A DNA stretch of 64,000 nucleotides from Pterobdella sp. o SKG-2022 (GCA_964035795.1 OZ038321.1:3640721-3704720); one strand, 5' to 3'. Shown: positions 1 to 11,057, numbered from the stretch's first letter. Notes: generated by a model not told the origin, from the letters alone. Numbers and translations are program-made.

Positions 1-794
1 AAAATAGCGTCCACTGTGCTTCTGCTAGGCATAAAACCAAATTGCATTTGGTCAACTTTCACTAACCTTCTTAACCTCTTTTCAAGCAACCTTTCCACCA
101 CTTTCATACCATGCTCTAAAAGCTTTACACCTCGATAGCTCGCACAGTCCATAACGCTACCTTTCTTCTTATAAATGGGAACAACTGTACTCATCTTCCA
201 GTCATGAGGCATATCCATTCCATTGAGGATTTCATTTGCTATTTGCAAAATAATTTGCTTACCATGTGGAGAAGCAGCTAGATGCTTCTTCACAATTCCA
301 GTTGGACCACTGGCCTTGCCATTCTTCATGATTTCTAGCGCTCTTTCCACTTCGTTCATAGCAAATGCTTCCATGGGACCTTCAACCATTTCTACATTCA
401 CCATTCCATCCCATGGATTCTCCTCATTCATGATGGCCTCCATGTGCTCCTTCCACACTCTCTTCCGACCATCCTCGGCAAATACAATATTCCCATTTTT
501 GTCTTTTATACAATTATTACCTGCTAAGTCGTTTGCTTCTTTCTTCATCATTCTCATTCTACGGAATACGACATTTCTGTCATTCCGTATCTCCTCCATC
601 TCTTTCACCGCCTCATTCTTCATTGCCTCAGCAACAGCTCTCTTGGCTTTCTTTTTGTCAGAGAGATAGCAAGATTTATTTTCAGCCGATGGAAGTTGCT
701 TCCACTCCTGAAAACTTTTTCTCTTTTCTGAGATGGCTTTTTGCACATCCTGATTCCACCACCAAGTTTCACCGTGCTGAGGCCTACCTTTACT
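1..794 (-). mobile_element. Non-LTR retrotransposon reverse transcriptase, 5' part of RT, runs off left edge
   Basis: Read on the minus strand, one open frame runs without a stop from about 794 to the window edge (about 264 codons). It begins just after an in-frame TAG. In order it shows ETWWWNQDVQKAISEKR near 730-775, a basic linker, MKNGKASGPTGIV (near 290-330), DMPHDWKMSTVVPIYKKKG (about 150-220), YRGVKL and finally MQFGFMPSRSTVDAIF at 1-50. These are the early blocks of a LINE reverse transcriptase, most like RTE-type elements. The catalytic YADD box would lie beyond position 1. The uninterrupted frame suggests a fairly young copy, but the 5' end is missing (upstream of about 800 the similarity stops). 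The clade is my inference; the RT identity is secure. Confidence 0.85.
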
Positions 795-925
795 CTACTT
801 TAATCTACTTGTTTTTAATAATAATAATCTAATTTGATTATACCCCTGTACATGTTTCAGGAGCTGGGGTTGAGCATTTTTCAATTTTTTATTAATATTT
901 AAAGTTCAATAATAATTATTTGCAG

Positions 926-2108
926 AACGCAGAATAAAGCGGAGAAAAAAGAAAGCCAGAATATTGTGACCAAAAAAATGATGGATAGCTTGATACAAAA
1001 AAAATTGACTAACTATTTTAAGAATAAAAAATTTAATCGAAAAAATACCGGCTTACCAAACGCCAAAACAAAGTACCCCCCAAAAAAAGTCAAAGCTCCT
1101 TTACAGAAGTCAAAAAGCCTCAGAAATCAAACTTTTACCATACAGGCTGACCGTAATGGTGCCAAAAAACCTTTCAACTACGCCAAATATATTCCCACGA
1201 CACAAAATCTTCATTTCGTTTTAAGAGGGAGGCCCAATGAGAGAGTAAGCAGTCATCGTTCTATGGCTAACTATTCCAATACCTTCGTGCTGTCTTCAAA
1301 TAAAAATAGAACAAATAATCCAAATACCTTTCTAATGTCTTCTAATAAAAATATGCCTTACGATAGAAGAAGACATCCCAATATTAAATCTAGTCTCCCG
1401 TCTTCAAAAAGTACATTTACCTCATTTAAAAAGACTTCAAATCAGAATAAGCCAAAATACACCTTAGGAAACGTTTATACAGGAAGCAGCTCGGCTTATT
1501 CCCAAGATGTCTATGAAGGTTACGAAAATGATCATTATAACGACACAAACAATTTTTGTGGTACGTATCATAATGGCAAATATCACAATACTATTGAGAA
1601 TAATTATCAAGTTGAAGACTATTATGATGAAAGTTATTATAATGGCGAAGAAAACTGTTACGATGAATACCAGGATGGCTATAACGATGAAGAAAATTGT
1701 TACAATGGTGTAGAAACATGTTATAACAATGAAGAGGGTTATGACGTTGATAAAAATGGCTACGATGTTGATAAAAGCTGTTACGATGTTGATGAAAATG
1801 GCTACGATGTTGATAAAAGCTGTTACGATGTTGATGAAAATGGCTACGATGTTGATAAAAGCTGTTACGATGTTGATGAAAATAATTACAACAGTGTTAA
1901 AAATGATTATAATAATATTAGAGACAATTATGGCGACGAAGAAGAAGCATACCCAGACTACGATAAAACATACCGAAACGAATATAACAAACTCTTCATA
2001 CCAAACGCTCAGCACTCGAATGCTACTGATGGATGTGAGGACGTGATCAGTTGTGATTCAGAGGGATCGAACAATGAGGACTGCTTTGTTGTTGAGCTTA
2101 TTGATTAA
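926..2108 (+). CDS. Tyr/Asp/Asn/Cys-rich repeat protein, terminal exon (5' exons not seen)
   Basis: A frame of about 390 codons runs to a stop at 2106-2108. A consensus-like 3' splice site (pyrimidine-rich tract then TTATTTGCAG at 916-925) precedes it and the frame is open across it, so I read this as a last exon entered at 926. The first ATG in frame is 978. The N-terminal ~180 residues are strongly basic (many Lys/Arg/Asn/Ser, motif VLSSNKN/LMSSNKN repeated). The C-terminal ~200 are acidic and built from degenerate 6-7 residue units of the type Y-D-V-D-x-x or Y-N-x-E-E-x-C, ending in an acidic tail (CFVVELID). There is no signal peptide or membrane segment in this exon. I do not recognise the family. 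The regular Tyr/Cys spacing would suit a structural or matrix protein, or a phosphotyrosine/metal-binding acidic tail; that is a guess. It could be a chance frame in an old repeat, but codon phase is kept through the repeats. Confidence 0.55.
1758..1883 (+). repeat. Three perfect 42-bp tandem repeats inside the coding frame
   Basis: Units at 1758-1799, 1800-1841 and 1842-1883 are identical. Each encodes the 14-residue block GYDVDKSCYDVDEN, itself two diverged 7-residue halves. Flanking sequence from about 1600 to 1930 holds older, diverged versions. Unit length is a multiple of three, so expansion keeps the frame. The identity of the units points to recent slippage or unequal exchange. Confidence 0.9.
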
Positions 2109-2431
2109 GGTTTATTTGTTGAATATGTTAAGATATATTGCTTGCATATTGAAGTTGTGTATATTCGAGTTTATTGGTTATATATATTTTTATATAGACA
2201 TCTTTTGTATCTTTTTTCTTAAAATTCTATTTTTCAGAATGATGATTTTAAATATTTTTATTGTTTAATTTAAATTTAAATTTTCTATAATTTCAACCTC
2301 ATTTCACTTCAATATATATATATGTATTCATCTACCACAAATTACTCAAACATGGTAACATCTTTAATACTTTTTTGATAAGTTCACTGCGTCATATCTT
2401 TATTGGTGTTCTGCTAAGTGAGAAGTTTCAA

Positions 2432-2437
2432 AATAAA
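2432..2437 (+). terminator. Possible poly(A) signal AATAAA
   Basis: This is an AATAAA hexamer about 320 bp after the stop codon of the Tyr/Asp-rich exon. In sequence this AT-rich such hexamers are common, so this is only a candidate. Confidence 0.3.
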
Positions 2438-3598
2438 CTTTCAAAAAAATGTCTCTTATTTTATATGCTCATTTTTGCTTAACGTCACATTAAATAAGTT
2501 TTATATAAGCTCATTGAGGTAAAACCACTACGGAGAACCATTTAACTGGAATCATAACAATTGTTATAATTAGTGCCTGTTACGTTTACTCGTGCATGGG
2601 GCAACAACAAAAAGTTTCCGCTCATAGCCATAATAATGGGGCATAAAATAAGCGGTGGAAAAATTCAAAGAACATTTTATTTTGACGTAAAATCGTCGGA
2701 AATCAATATAATAGAAAAAAACACTAAGTTTTATTGAGAAACTTAATACACTAAGCTTTTCGTAAGAGTATCTTACATTATCAGATAATGTAAGATACTC
2801 TCACGAAAAGCTTCGTGTATTAAGTTTCTCAATAAACCTTAGTGTTTGTTTCTATTATAACATTTTATTTCTTGTAAACTATTTATAAGATTGTTGCTTC
2901 ACAAAACGATGTAGCTTGATGAAAGTTATCAATCTTAGAAACATTTTAGAAAATGAAAGGACGGTTCTGAAAGAAGAGTTAAGGACTACACAATTTTCGT
3001 TGAATTTTATGTTAACATCGTGTATTAGAAACATCTTCACGCTCTGAATGATTCTTCAGACAAACAAAAACACCTAAAATTTCGCGATAAATTCAAAGCA
3101 TCGAATGCGCCAGTTTTGAATTTCCAAAAATGAATTTGAGTTGGAACACAAACGAAATTTTATTATAAAACAAATTGCAATGATACATAATTTCAGCAAA
3201 TTTTAAGAATATTTGACTGCATTATTCTGCAAAATATATAAAACTTTTAATAGCACTTTGCATTGATATTTGAAATATGAATTACAGATATTTTTTGTGA
3301 ATCTCAAAACAATAGAAACGCGGGTTTAAAAAATTTCATTAAGTGCACAAGTGTTTAAATAATCTTAAAAAATAAATAGAAAATTTAATATTACAAGAAA
3401 ATCAAGCGTATTTGGTCCATGCGATAATTTTATATGCATCAAATGCCACTCACCAACCACCATTTTTTGTCAAATATGAGCAAAGAATTGAAAAATTATC
3501 TTTATCAAAATAAGTGATTTGACGCAAAATGACAACTACGCTTAACTATAAAAAACTTGATTGAAAAATACGGAAGGAATGCAGTTGATGAAGATTCA
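2438..3598. other. Intergenic sequence between convergent genes
   Basis: AT-rich with no coding similarity that I can see apart from the palindromic element at 2708-2858. A reverse-complement AATAAA (TTTATT at 3159-3164) could serve the caspase gene, which ends at 3599. Confidence 0.5.
2708..2858. repeat. Near-perfect palindromic MITE-like element
   Basis: Two arms of about 75 bp are inverted copies with almost no loop: ATAATAGAAAAAAACACTAAG at the left end mirrors CTTAGTGTTTGTTTCTATTAT at the right. The centre carries TTACATTATC/GATAATGTAAG and the family hallmark ACGAAAAGCTT. No coding capacity. Related copies lie at 5959-6119 and 7990-8062, with shorter versions at 13733, 14135 and 14728. 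Confidence 0.85.
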
Positions 3599-6231
3599 TT
3601 ATTTTGGAGTGAGATAGAAATCCTTGGTAAGGGTGGAAGCAATATATGGTACTTGCTTTTTTCTGTGCATTTCCAGACTGCTTGCATTTGATTCGAAGTC
3701 ACAAGCCACTTGCCTGTTAACATTTGTAAAAAGCTTGAGCATGTCATGCCTTTGTCTCTTGTTCTCTTCCATGTTCTTGACAAAAGCTTGCACAAACCAT
3801 GAGCCTCTGGTTGAATTTCTCCATGAGAAGTACCCTGAAATTGACAGTTTTTTATTGATTCTGTTGACCTATTGAGTTTAACAAGGGCATAATTTACAAA
3901 AAAGTTATCTACAAAAACTTAAATTTGTGTGGAAATATAAAAAAAACCTTTTTTCAAATTGAGTGGAAAACTTGAATTAAAACACATAAGTATGTCTACA
4001 AAGAGAAATAAGATACATTTTAGAATTGAAACTTATAGCAATATTAATTCAAATTTCTATTCATTTATTGAACTAAAGTGAGCTGTCCTGGCATGACGTT
4101 GAAAGGCACCTACTTAGCGCCTTAATGTTTAGGCCTGCTAGTTGGTGGGAGTGCTACCCTTTCAGGGTAAAAATCTAAACAACCTTTCCCTGTCCTCCAG
4201 TTATCCTGAATGATGAAGCTAGGATACGTTCCTAACTTACACGGCGGAACATGGAGATTAGAAAAAAACTAGTGTTTTTCTCAACAGTATTTTTGCCGTT
4301 TTTTTCACTCACTCGACGCTTTATCGTTGTTGGCCTGTATTAATACCACTAAAAAGGCTTGGTGCCTTAAACAAAAGAACAGAAAAAGCTCTAGTAAGAG
4401 CAATTTGTAAGTTAGTCATCAGATAGGTTTGAAAGTAAATTTTTAATTGATAGGTTAGGTTTAAAAGTCAGTGGTGTAAGATGGTTTGGTCATGTAATGA
4501 GAAGGAATGAGAGAAATGTTTTATAAAGAGCACTCACTTTTAAAATTGATGGTTTAAAAAATAGATGGTCAAAATCAAGTGGGAAAACAAAATAGTGTTA
4601 TAAATTAGTGAAGTTGGCTTTTAAAAAAAGATGTTTTAAATAGAAAGAAATGGAGATCAAGGAAGTGTTTTGTGAGTGGAGTAAATCTGGCCACCTTCAG
4701 TATAGTAGAGATTGAACTGGATTAAAAATCTTGGCATCTATCTAACTTTTCAATCTCATTATATCAGTCTTTTTATTATTTTCACACTTCCCAGTGTCTT
4801 TACTCATGCTAATACCAAATTCTCTTCCATTCAGAATTGAAATTCAAAAAATTTCATAAGAAATGATTGAATCTCATAAAAAGCACATAAAACCAACCAG
4901 GCACAGTGGAGTAGGCATAGAGGTAGTCAGCTTCGACAGGGATCTTGCTGGCCACTTCATCCTCTCCATCAAACTCCACATCATGACCAGAATCTAATCC
5001 TGTTCCCCTGCAAGCCTAGACAAAATCATTAACATGTGCTGTCTACATTAACAAGTTTGCAAAAAAGTTACTTTATTGGTAAAGCAATTTAAATAATGGA
5101 ATTGGAATAAGTTACAAACTTGGATGAGAATGAGTTTAGGCTTCCCCACTAGACTTTTGGTCTTCTTGAGTGGTGCAAGTAGTTCATCAACTTCAATGGT
5201 TTTGTCACGACCATACAGAATGTTGTTCTCTCCATGACTTAGAACAATTAACACAAAACAATCATTTTCTTTGTGGTCTGTGTTTGCAACTAAATGTGTT
5301 GATTTTATTTTACAAGATTTTAAATAGATTAATTTTGATTATTAATTGAACAATGAAGTATCTTTTGTTTAATATATTTTACTGCATTAAATCCATTTGG
5401 TAAATTTATGAAGAAAAAAATGTTGGAAAGTTGGCTTATATTAACAAAAATTTTTAAATATATTCTATCACTTATGCTATTTATGTAAGAAATTTTTTTG
5501 AATTATTTTGCTTTTAAATTAATCAATAAAAAAATTCATTCTTAATTCTGAATAATTAACATATTCTTAAACTGATATAATTTGAAAATTTTTTAAAATC
5601 TGATCAACAATTTACCTTCTAAAACTAAATCTACCATTTTATTGACAGTACAGTTGTGTTCGAGAACAACTTTAAAGCCATAATCAGTGAAAATTCCTTT
5701 GAGAGAAGATGCATCTTCATCTGTACCTCTCCTTTCAGACATTCTAGTATTAGGGTCAAACTCTTTGTTATTTATTATAACACATAAACCCCTTTTGGGA
5801 TTATCCATTTTGTACCAGTCATTTCTATCAATTTTAACTACTCCTTCTTCTCCTCCAGCTCTGAAACAACCTCTACAAATTTTTATTTCTAACATTTTAA
5901 ATCCAAGAAATTGTTGAATACACAAGTATTTTATCATAATGAGCTTTTCCTAGCCACAATAATATAAGTATATTTAATAACACTAATGATTTTTATTGAA
6001 GCACAAAGCTTTTCGTTATCAAATTAACATTTTCAAGTACTTAGAAATATTAATTTGTTAACGAAAAGCTTAGTATCTTAATAAAAATATTAGTGTTTTT
6101 AAATATACTTAGGTATTATATCAGTTTCTTTTTTTTCATAAAACTCTTTGTTTTGAAATTCTTGTTAATACGTACCTTCCAAATCTCAAATCACATTCAT
6201 CAACTGACGAATCTATGGCGTCATTTGACAT
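3599..6231 (-). CDS. Effector-type caspase (caspase-3/7-like), five exons
   Basis: Cysteine protease that cleaves after aspartate and executes apoptosis in the cytosol. Coding exons read on the minus strand: 6231-6176, 5860-5616, 5277-5120, 5015-4898, 3834-3599. All junctions are GT-AG, the phases match and the total is 813 nt, giving 270 aa (the usual length of short-prodomain caspases). The prodomain is only about 30 residues. The large subunit has SERRGTDEDA (residues 60-69; Arg62 fits the S1 pocket), catalytic His115 in VLSHGE and catalytic Cys155 in QACRG (Gln153 also S1). The linker DSGHDVEFDGED offers Asp cleavage sites at 161-172. The small subunit has IPVEADYLYAYSTVPG, YFSWRNSTRGSW (Arg198, S1) and a C-terminal IASTLTKDFYL. 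All key residues are present, so the enzyme should be active. Intron 1 holds a MITE and intron 4 a LINE remnant. Start chosen at the ATG directly preceding the spliced frame; a longer 5' exon cannot be excluded. Confidence 0.93.
4380..4720 (+). mobile_element. LINE reverse-transcriptase C-terminal remnant in caspase intron 4
   Basis: The plus-strand translation, broken by stops, gives VRWFGHVMRRNERNV, then ALTFKIDG and, near the end, NRKKWRS. This is the usual order of the region after the RT domain in many LINEs (RWFGHV..R...G.....W). It is opposite in orientation to the caspase gene and clearly dead. Confidence 0.65.
5959..6119. repeat. Palindromic MITE-like element in caspase intron 1
   Basis: Arms of about 60 bp are inverted copies: AAGTATATTTAATAACACTAA at left mirrors the end near 6091-6110, and AAAGCTTTTCGTTA mirrors TAACGAAAAGCTTA. 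A short unpaired centre carries TTTTCAAGTACTTAG. It shares the ACGAAAAGCTT hallmark and a CACTAA-type end with the 2708-2858 element. It sits wholly within the intron, so it is spliced out. Confidence 0.8.
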
Positions 6232-7617
6232 ATTTAGTCCAAGAAGCTTTTTCACTAAATACATCAAAAACGATTTGAGCGAGATAAGAGGTTCATCAAT
6301 TAACAAGATTCGTATCAAAATAAAACTTTGTGAAACAACGCTTCAAAATAATTTTTTTTGACTAACTCTACGTAAAACAATAATTTAGATACAAAATTAT
6401 GAAAGCTAACTTTTTATTATTAATTGTAATTTTCTAAAAATCATAAATCTGGCAAATTCCTGAAAGCTGATTGGTTGAAAATGACAAATTAATTCAAAAA
6501 AAAATTTAGCAACTTTTAGATTAGTTTTATTTTCAGATGTTTCGAGTTGTGGATTTCAACCATCAAATCTCAAATTCATCTTCAACCATAAACTTCATTA
6601 CATTTTCATCACTTCACCATCTCATGAAAAGATGAGACTTAAAATACCTGTTACAAAAACAATTACAGTAGGCAACAATTTTCAGAAAGTTAGCTACAAA
6701 TTTCAAAAAAAATCTTCGAAAAAAACAAAAGCTAAAGAAAACTGGTATTTTAGGCATATTGCAATTTAGGGCTCACTTCAAAAGCAAGCACTTTTATTTA
6801 TAAGAAAAATGAAACTCTTAAAGTTATTTGGATATACACCTTGATAACTTCAATTCACACATTAGCTACAACCAACTTTTCACACTTTTCTCGTTTTTTT
6901 CACAAAAATGCTCTCATGCCAAGAATGTTTGAGAATTGATGCCAAAAATGCTTATTAGCTAAGCATTTCTATCAATTCATAACCCGCTCAATAACCTATT
7001 GTGTGAGTTAAACATAGTGCTTCATATTAAATAGTACATTCAATTGGTCTTAAGGCCTTCATTGTGGTATCATGCCCCCCCATTCAAATTCGTACATTGT
7101 TTAGTTAACTTTACAATTTGCATGTTTGGCAACACTTTTGATCATGTCATTACTTTCCCTCCCCCATCTCACCACCCCCCCAATCTAAAGCTTAGAACCC
7201 GATAATTTCTTTGCACTTAACATCGTTCGGTCTTTTTTGTAACTTATCTTGACGCTTGAATTTTTCAAAAATCTTGATTTTGTTGTTTTTGAAAAGATCC
7301 TAATCATGTACATGATAATCTCATACATTTTCGCATTTCAATAGATACAATTTGTTTGTTGTTTTTAAATGCCCATGATTCATATAAACAATTTTTGTAA
7401 GACTATTATTAATATATTAATATCATATTGAATTTTTTTTTCAATTTTTTGAATTTTTATAAAGTTGTTCTTGAATAAAAAATTTTTGTTAAAAATTTAA
7501 AACGACAATCAAACAAGAGTTTAATCAGAATTTGATAACATTTTCTTAATCAAATTACTCATACAAAGCATTTGACCACTAAATCAAACTTAATGAAAAT
7601 CTTTTTCAATTTAAAAA
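6232..7617. other. Upstream flank of caspase; no gene seen
   Basis: AT-rich. No conserved frame, RNA gene or clear repeat is visible except a C-rich patch at 7070-7181. It should contain the caspase promoter and any 5' UTR exon, which I cannot locate. Confidence 0.4.
7157..7181 (-). other. C-rich run, possible G-quadruplex on minus strand
   Basis: On the plus strand the sequence has C-runs of 3, 5 and 7 within 25 bp, and another C7 run lies at about 7074. The minus strand therefore has G7, G5 and G3 runs, enough for a quadruplex if the G7 run is shared. It stands out in this AT-rich setting. Function is unknown. Confidence 0.35.
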
Positions 7618-7889
7618 TTAATTTTTTTCTTCAGTTTTTCTTAAAATTTTTTTAACGTGTCTTTTATAAATCTTTTCATAATCAGTTCTATCATTCAAAA
7701 GATTTTCGATATGTTTCGTCATATATTTGACAGAGTCAACGTGCTCCATTAGGTTTTCAGTCTGTTCAAGAGATTCAGTCACTATCTTTTCTATAGGATC
7801 TAGGAGTTCATCAAAAAGCTTGGCCAGCACTTTATGGTTAACGGAGTGATTCGAACGACTTTGGAGAGTCGAGGCTAAACTGAGGTCAC
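7618..7889 (-). CDS. Unidentified terminal exon, helical C-terminus
   Basis: Minus-strand frame of 89 codons to a stop at 7618. It is preceded by a good acceptor (ATATTGGCAG, exon from 7889, phase leaving two bases). The sequence is rich in Leu/Glu/Lys with heptad-like spacing (LAKLFDELLDPIEKIV, then SLEQTENLMEHVDSV) and a basic end (KKILRKTEEKN), so I expect an alpha-helical, possibly coiled-coil tail. I do not recognise it. Upstream exons should lie to the right (higher coordinates) but none is convincing before the duplication begins at 9578, so the gene may have been cut there or may have long introns. No ATG start within this exon is believable. Confidence 0.45.
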
Positions 7890-7989
7890 CTGCCAATATG
7901 ATTCAAATTATTTTATTTAGATATAAACACAAGTATTCTCTATAATAAGGTTTTTGCAAAACCATGCATTTTTTATTATAATCTTTAAA

Positions 7990-8062
7990 ACTCTATTCCT
8001 CATAATGTAAGATTTTCTCACGAAAAACTTCGTGTACTAAGTTAATAAATAATTGGTGTTTG
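7990..8062. repeat. Half-copy of the palindromic MITE family
   Basis: Matches the right arm of the 2708-2858 element: CATAATGTAAGATTTTCTC, then ACGAAAAACTTCGTGTACTAA and a GGTGTTTG-like end. The opposite arm is missing. Confidence 0.65.
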
Positions 8063-8969
8063 GGTCTCTCACTAAAGCTGTAGTCTCTCATTTTTACCCA
8101 AAGGCATAAAATTCCATGTTTTTTTAAATTCAAAGGCCTTTTATTTTCCACGTATAAAATACCACTAGAAGAACCGACCTTGATAAGAATAAATGCGGTT
8201 AAAATGATTATCTATGAAGAGAGAAGGTTTTTGTGAGTCAATCTTACATTATTATAAAAGCATTTTTTAAAGCCGTATGATTTATTTTATAAAAAACGGA
8301 CTTTTGTAACTATGTTATTTATAATTGATAAAAAGCTAACTATATATTTTAGCTATTTTTTTTCGAAATTAAATCATAACCTATATTGAAGAAGTATACA
8401 GATGAAAAAATCAAAATTATTCCAAATTTTTCCATGCTTTCAAAACAAATGACGTAAGTTAGTACAAAGCACTGAATAAAACTAAATAATCGCATGACAT
8501 CACCGTCATTTGACATTAATTATTTTGATGATTTACACAAGCAGGCTCTCCGAAAGAATTCATAAAAGTTGGATTCAAAAAACACTAAAAACTGCGACCT
8601 TGACCTATAAAGAATTCCGAAATAGCTCTTTGATTTAGACCCAGATACAACATACCATATTGAAAAAAAAATAATAGGTAGTATAATAAGAAAGATCAAA
8701 AATTATACGAATAGAAACAAAATAACTATCTTTTGAAAAACCAATAAAATTAAAACACTTTTTCCATTGAAGAACAAAATCTCTCACCCACTTAGGTTAT
8801 CAGTGAAGTTATATGTAGTTGCAAGAATACACATATCAGAGAAACAAAAAGAAACTTGGCTATGAGAGGTAAAGAGCATGAACACCAAGGGAAGTCACAA
8901 AAACATAAAATACCTATTAACCTATACTTCTCATATTTTCAAATGAATCATAATTGAAAATGCACTTAA
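8063..8969. other. Intergenic sequence, nothing recognised
   Basis: AT-rich sequence without a convincing frame, RNA or repeat. Confidence 0.4.
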
Positions 8970-9830
8970 AAATTGGAAAAAATAAGAAAACTACTAAAAG
9001 CATTTAAAAGCATGCTAAAACAATACTTATCTAAAGCAACGGAAGAGATGAAAGTCAACATACAAAACCAAAATTTCAATGAAATTAAGTACGCTGACGA
9101 TCAAAACTTTTGTTCTTCTGGTAAGCAAAAAAATAGAAAGCATACAAAAAATAACTCTTAAAATATACTCAAAATTAAATTTGAAGTTAAATCCCTCAAA
9201 AAAAATTTCATTTGAAACAAATACCTTGGGAAACACAAAAATACTTGGCCAATATTGAACACATCAAAAGAAATACAAGAAAGAATAAGGAAAGCAAACA
9301 CAATAACAATAAAATATGATAAATATTCAACATCGCAAAAAATTAAATTAAAAAATAGAATTAGAATATATATCACCTACATTAGATCGATACTTTTATA
9401 CAATTGCTCAACTTGGACTCCAGCGGAGGAAAATTTCAAGAGGATAGAGGTGTTCGATAGAAAATTGCTTAAAGAAGGTATTTCGGGTTTTTTACCCAAA
9501 CAGGATGGCGAATAATGAACTAATGAAACAAAGCGATTTCGAAAATATAAGCGAAATAATTGATAAGCAAAGAGGAAGCTACCTTGGTCACATTCTTAGA
9601 CGACCAAATTTACCGATGTCGACTGAACTTGAAAATGCCTTGTACGGAGAAAGGAAAAAAGAACGTCCACGAACAAATATGACAACCGTCATTAGGAACG
9701 ATTTGAAAAAAAGAAGACTCGAATTCGGAGAAAACAAAAAATCTGGCTCAGAACAGAAAAAACTGGAAAGACAAAATTTTCGTTTCAAAATATATGTTAA
9801 GATCCCTCCCTAATATGAGAGAATTGAAGA
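8970..9830 (+). mobile_element. LINE reverse-transcriptase remnant with YADD box; contains the duplication breakpoint
   Basis: Successive plus-strand frames give IKYADDQNFCSSGK (the RT catalytic aspartates, near 9087-9125), then KEIQERIRKANTIT, SILLYNCSTWTPAEENFKRI (around 9390-9450), and after a frame change GSYLGHILRRPNLPMSTEL with a basic tail rich in ERKKERPRTN. This is the order expected from RT palm to the C-terminal region of a LINE ORF2. At least two frame breaks make it inactive. The 25.8-kb duplicated unit begins at 9578, inside the YLGHILRR part. Confidence 0.75.
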
Positions 9831-9869
9831 ACTCAGTTAGCTTGTAAAATGATTAATAATAATTTTATT

Positions 9870-10005
9870 GAATGTAATGTAATTGGGTATTTATAAAGCT
9901 CTTTTGTTTATAGATCAAAGCATTTGCTAAAAATTAAATGTAGCGAAAACACTGAGGAACAAGTGCTAATTGTCGGCCAACGCAGGGTCGAGTTTTCTCT
10001 ACGTG
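9870..10005 (-). mobile_element. tRNA-derived SINE, 5'-truncated (copy 1)
   Basis: Minus orientation. The (ATTAC)n-type tail appears as AATGTAATGTAATTGG at 9871. The body includes CATTTAATTTTTAGCAAATGC, and a decayed B box lies at about 9985-9995. The A box and 5' tRNA half are missing. Confidence 0.75.
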
Positions 10006-11036
10006 TTTTTATAAATTCTCATAATTTGAAGTTTTAACGTTGAAATTCAAATTTTTTGATAAAAACTCTTAAAAAAGTGAATTAAAAAAAATTTAAACAG
10101 ATATTTTTTATTTGCCGATACAACTTTAACTTTATTTGTTTGAACTTCATCTTATTTGTTATTATTTATTTGACTCGTGTACAAAAATCTATTATCTTAT
10201 GTAATTATTTAAAATCCAACCTAAAACATAATTTTATTGCATTATTATGACACAAAATTTATAAATGATTCCAATTTAGTAATTTTTATCGTTACAACCG
10301 TTCGAAAGTTTTGGATTTGAGCGATATGTATTAAAACTTATACATAAATCACATTTTATCTATTTCATCAGATTTTAACTCATTTTAAACTAGATTTAAC
10401 TGAATTTCAAAATAAAATGAAAAAATCAAAGATTGTCGTGATTTTATGCTTTAATTTTGAATTTTTGAGATTTTCGCATCTTTTATTTCTTTAAATAATC
10501 AAACTTTATAACTAAAATTCATATAACTACTTTTTAAATGGCAACACTTTGCACCTGTGAAAGAAAATTTTTAGTCAATACACATGTCGTTTATTTATGC
10601 ATATAATGTTTTTTATAAATTTATTTTTGACAAACCTTGTATAATTTTAGCATAATTATCATGAAACATTAGTTAGTATAACAATTTGAAGTATTACTCA
10701 GTGTTGTTATAGCTCAAGAAAACTGGCTCTTTTACAAAAATGTACAAAATTTTTCGATAATATAACAACAATTAACAAATTAGTGATGATTATTAGATAA
10801 AGTTACTTTTTATAAACATTTCAATGTATTTATGAATAATATTCAACAATTTTTTTACGTCGATTTATTGAAGAATTTTAGTACATTTATTGAGCGAAAA
10901 AACAGCTATTATTTTCGATAAATTTAGCCTCATCATAAAAAAATAGCGAAAAATTGTATTTAGTAACTATGGTTATGAAACAATTTAAAAAAGACTATAA
11001 ATTGTTAGATAATATTAGATTTTCTTGAAGTTGTGA
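10006..11036. other. Intergenic, with a dispersed-repeat fragment at about 10855-11010
   Basis: AT-rich. The segment around 10855-11010 (TCGATAAATTTAGCCTCATC, then TAACTATGGTTATGAAAC) is a diverged relative of the foldback repeat arms at 23420-23530 and 25205-25345. A weaker relative lies near 10640-10700. Confidence 0.5.
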
Positions 11037-11042
11037 TTTATT
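11037..11042 (-). terminator. Probable PSMD9 poly(A) signal
   Basis: AATAAA on the minus strand, 15 bp past the PSMD9 stop codon. The close position makes it plausible, although such hexamers are frequent here. Confidence 0.45.
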
Positions 11043-11057
11043 CTTAACAAACCCCTT

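Noticed and set aside
223..669. 148-codon plus-strand frame at the left edge
   Set aside because: Antisense shadow of the reverse-transcriptase frame, which shows conserved motifs on the minus strand.
1464..2015. 183-codon minus-strand frame, very rich in Ile/Val/Phe
   Set aside because: It is the exact antisense of the Tyr/Asp repeat exon; its hydrophobic look follows from the repeat (GATGTT read backwards), with no splice or start support.
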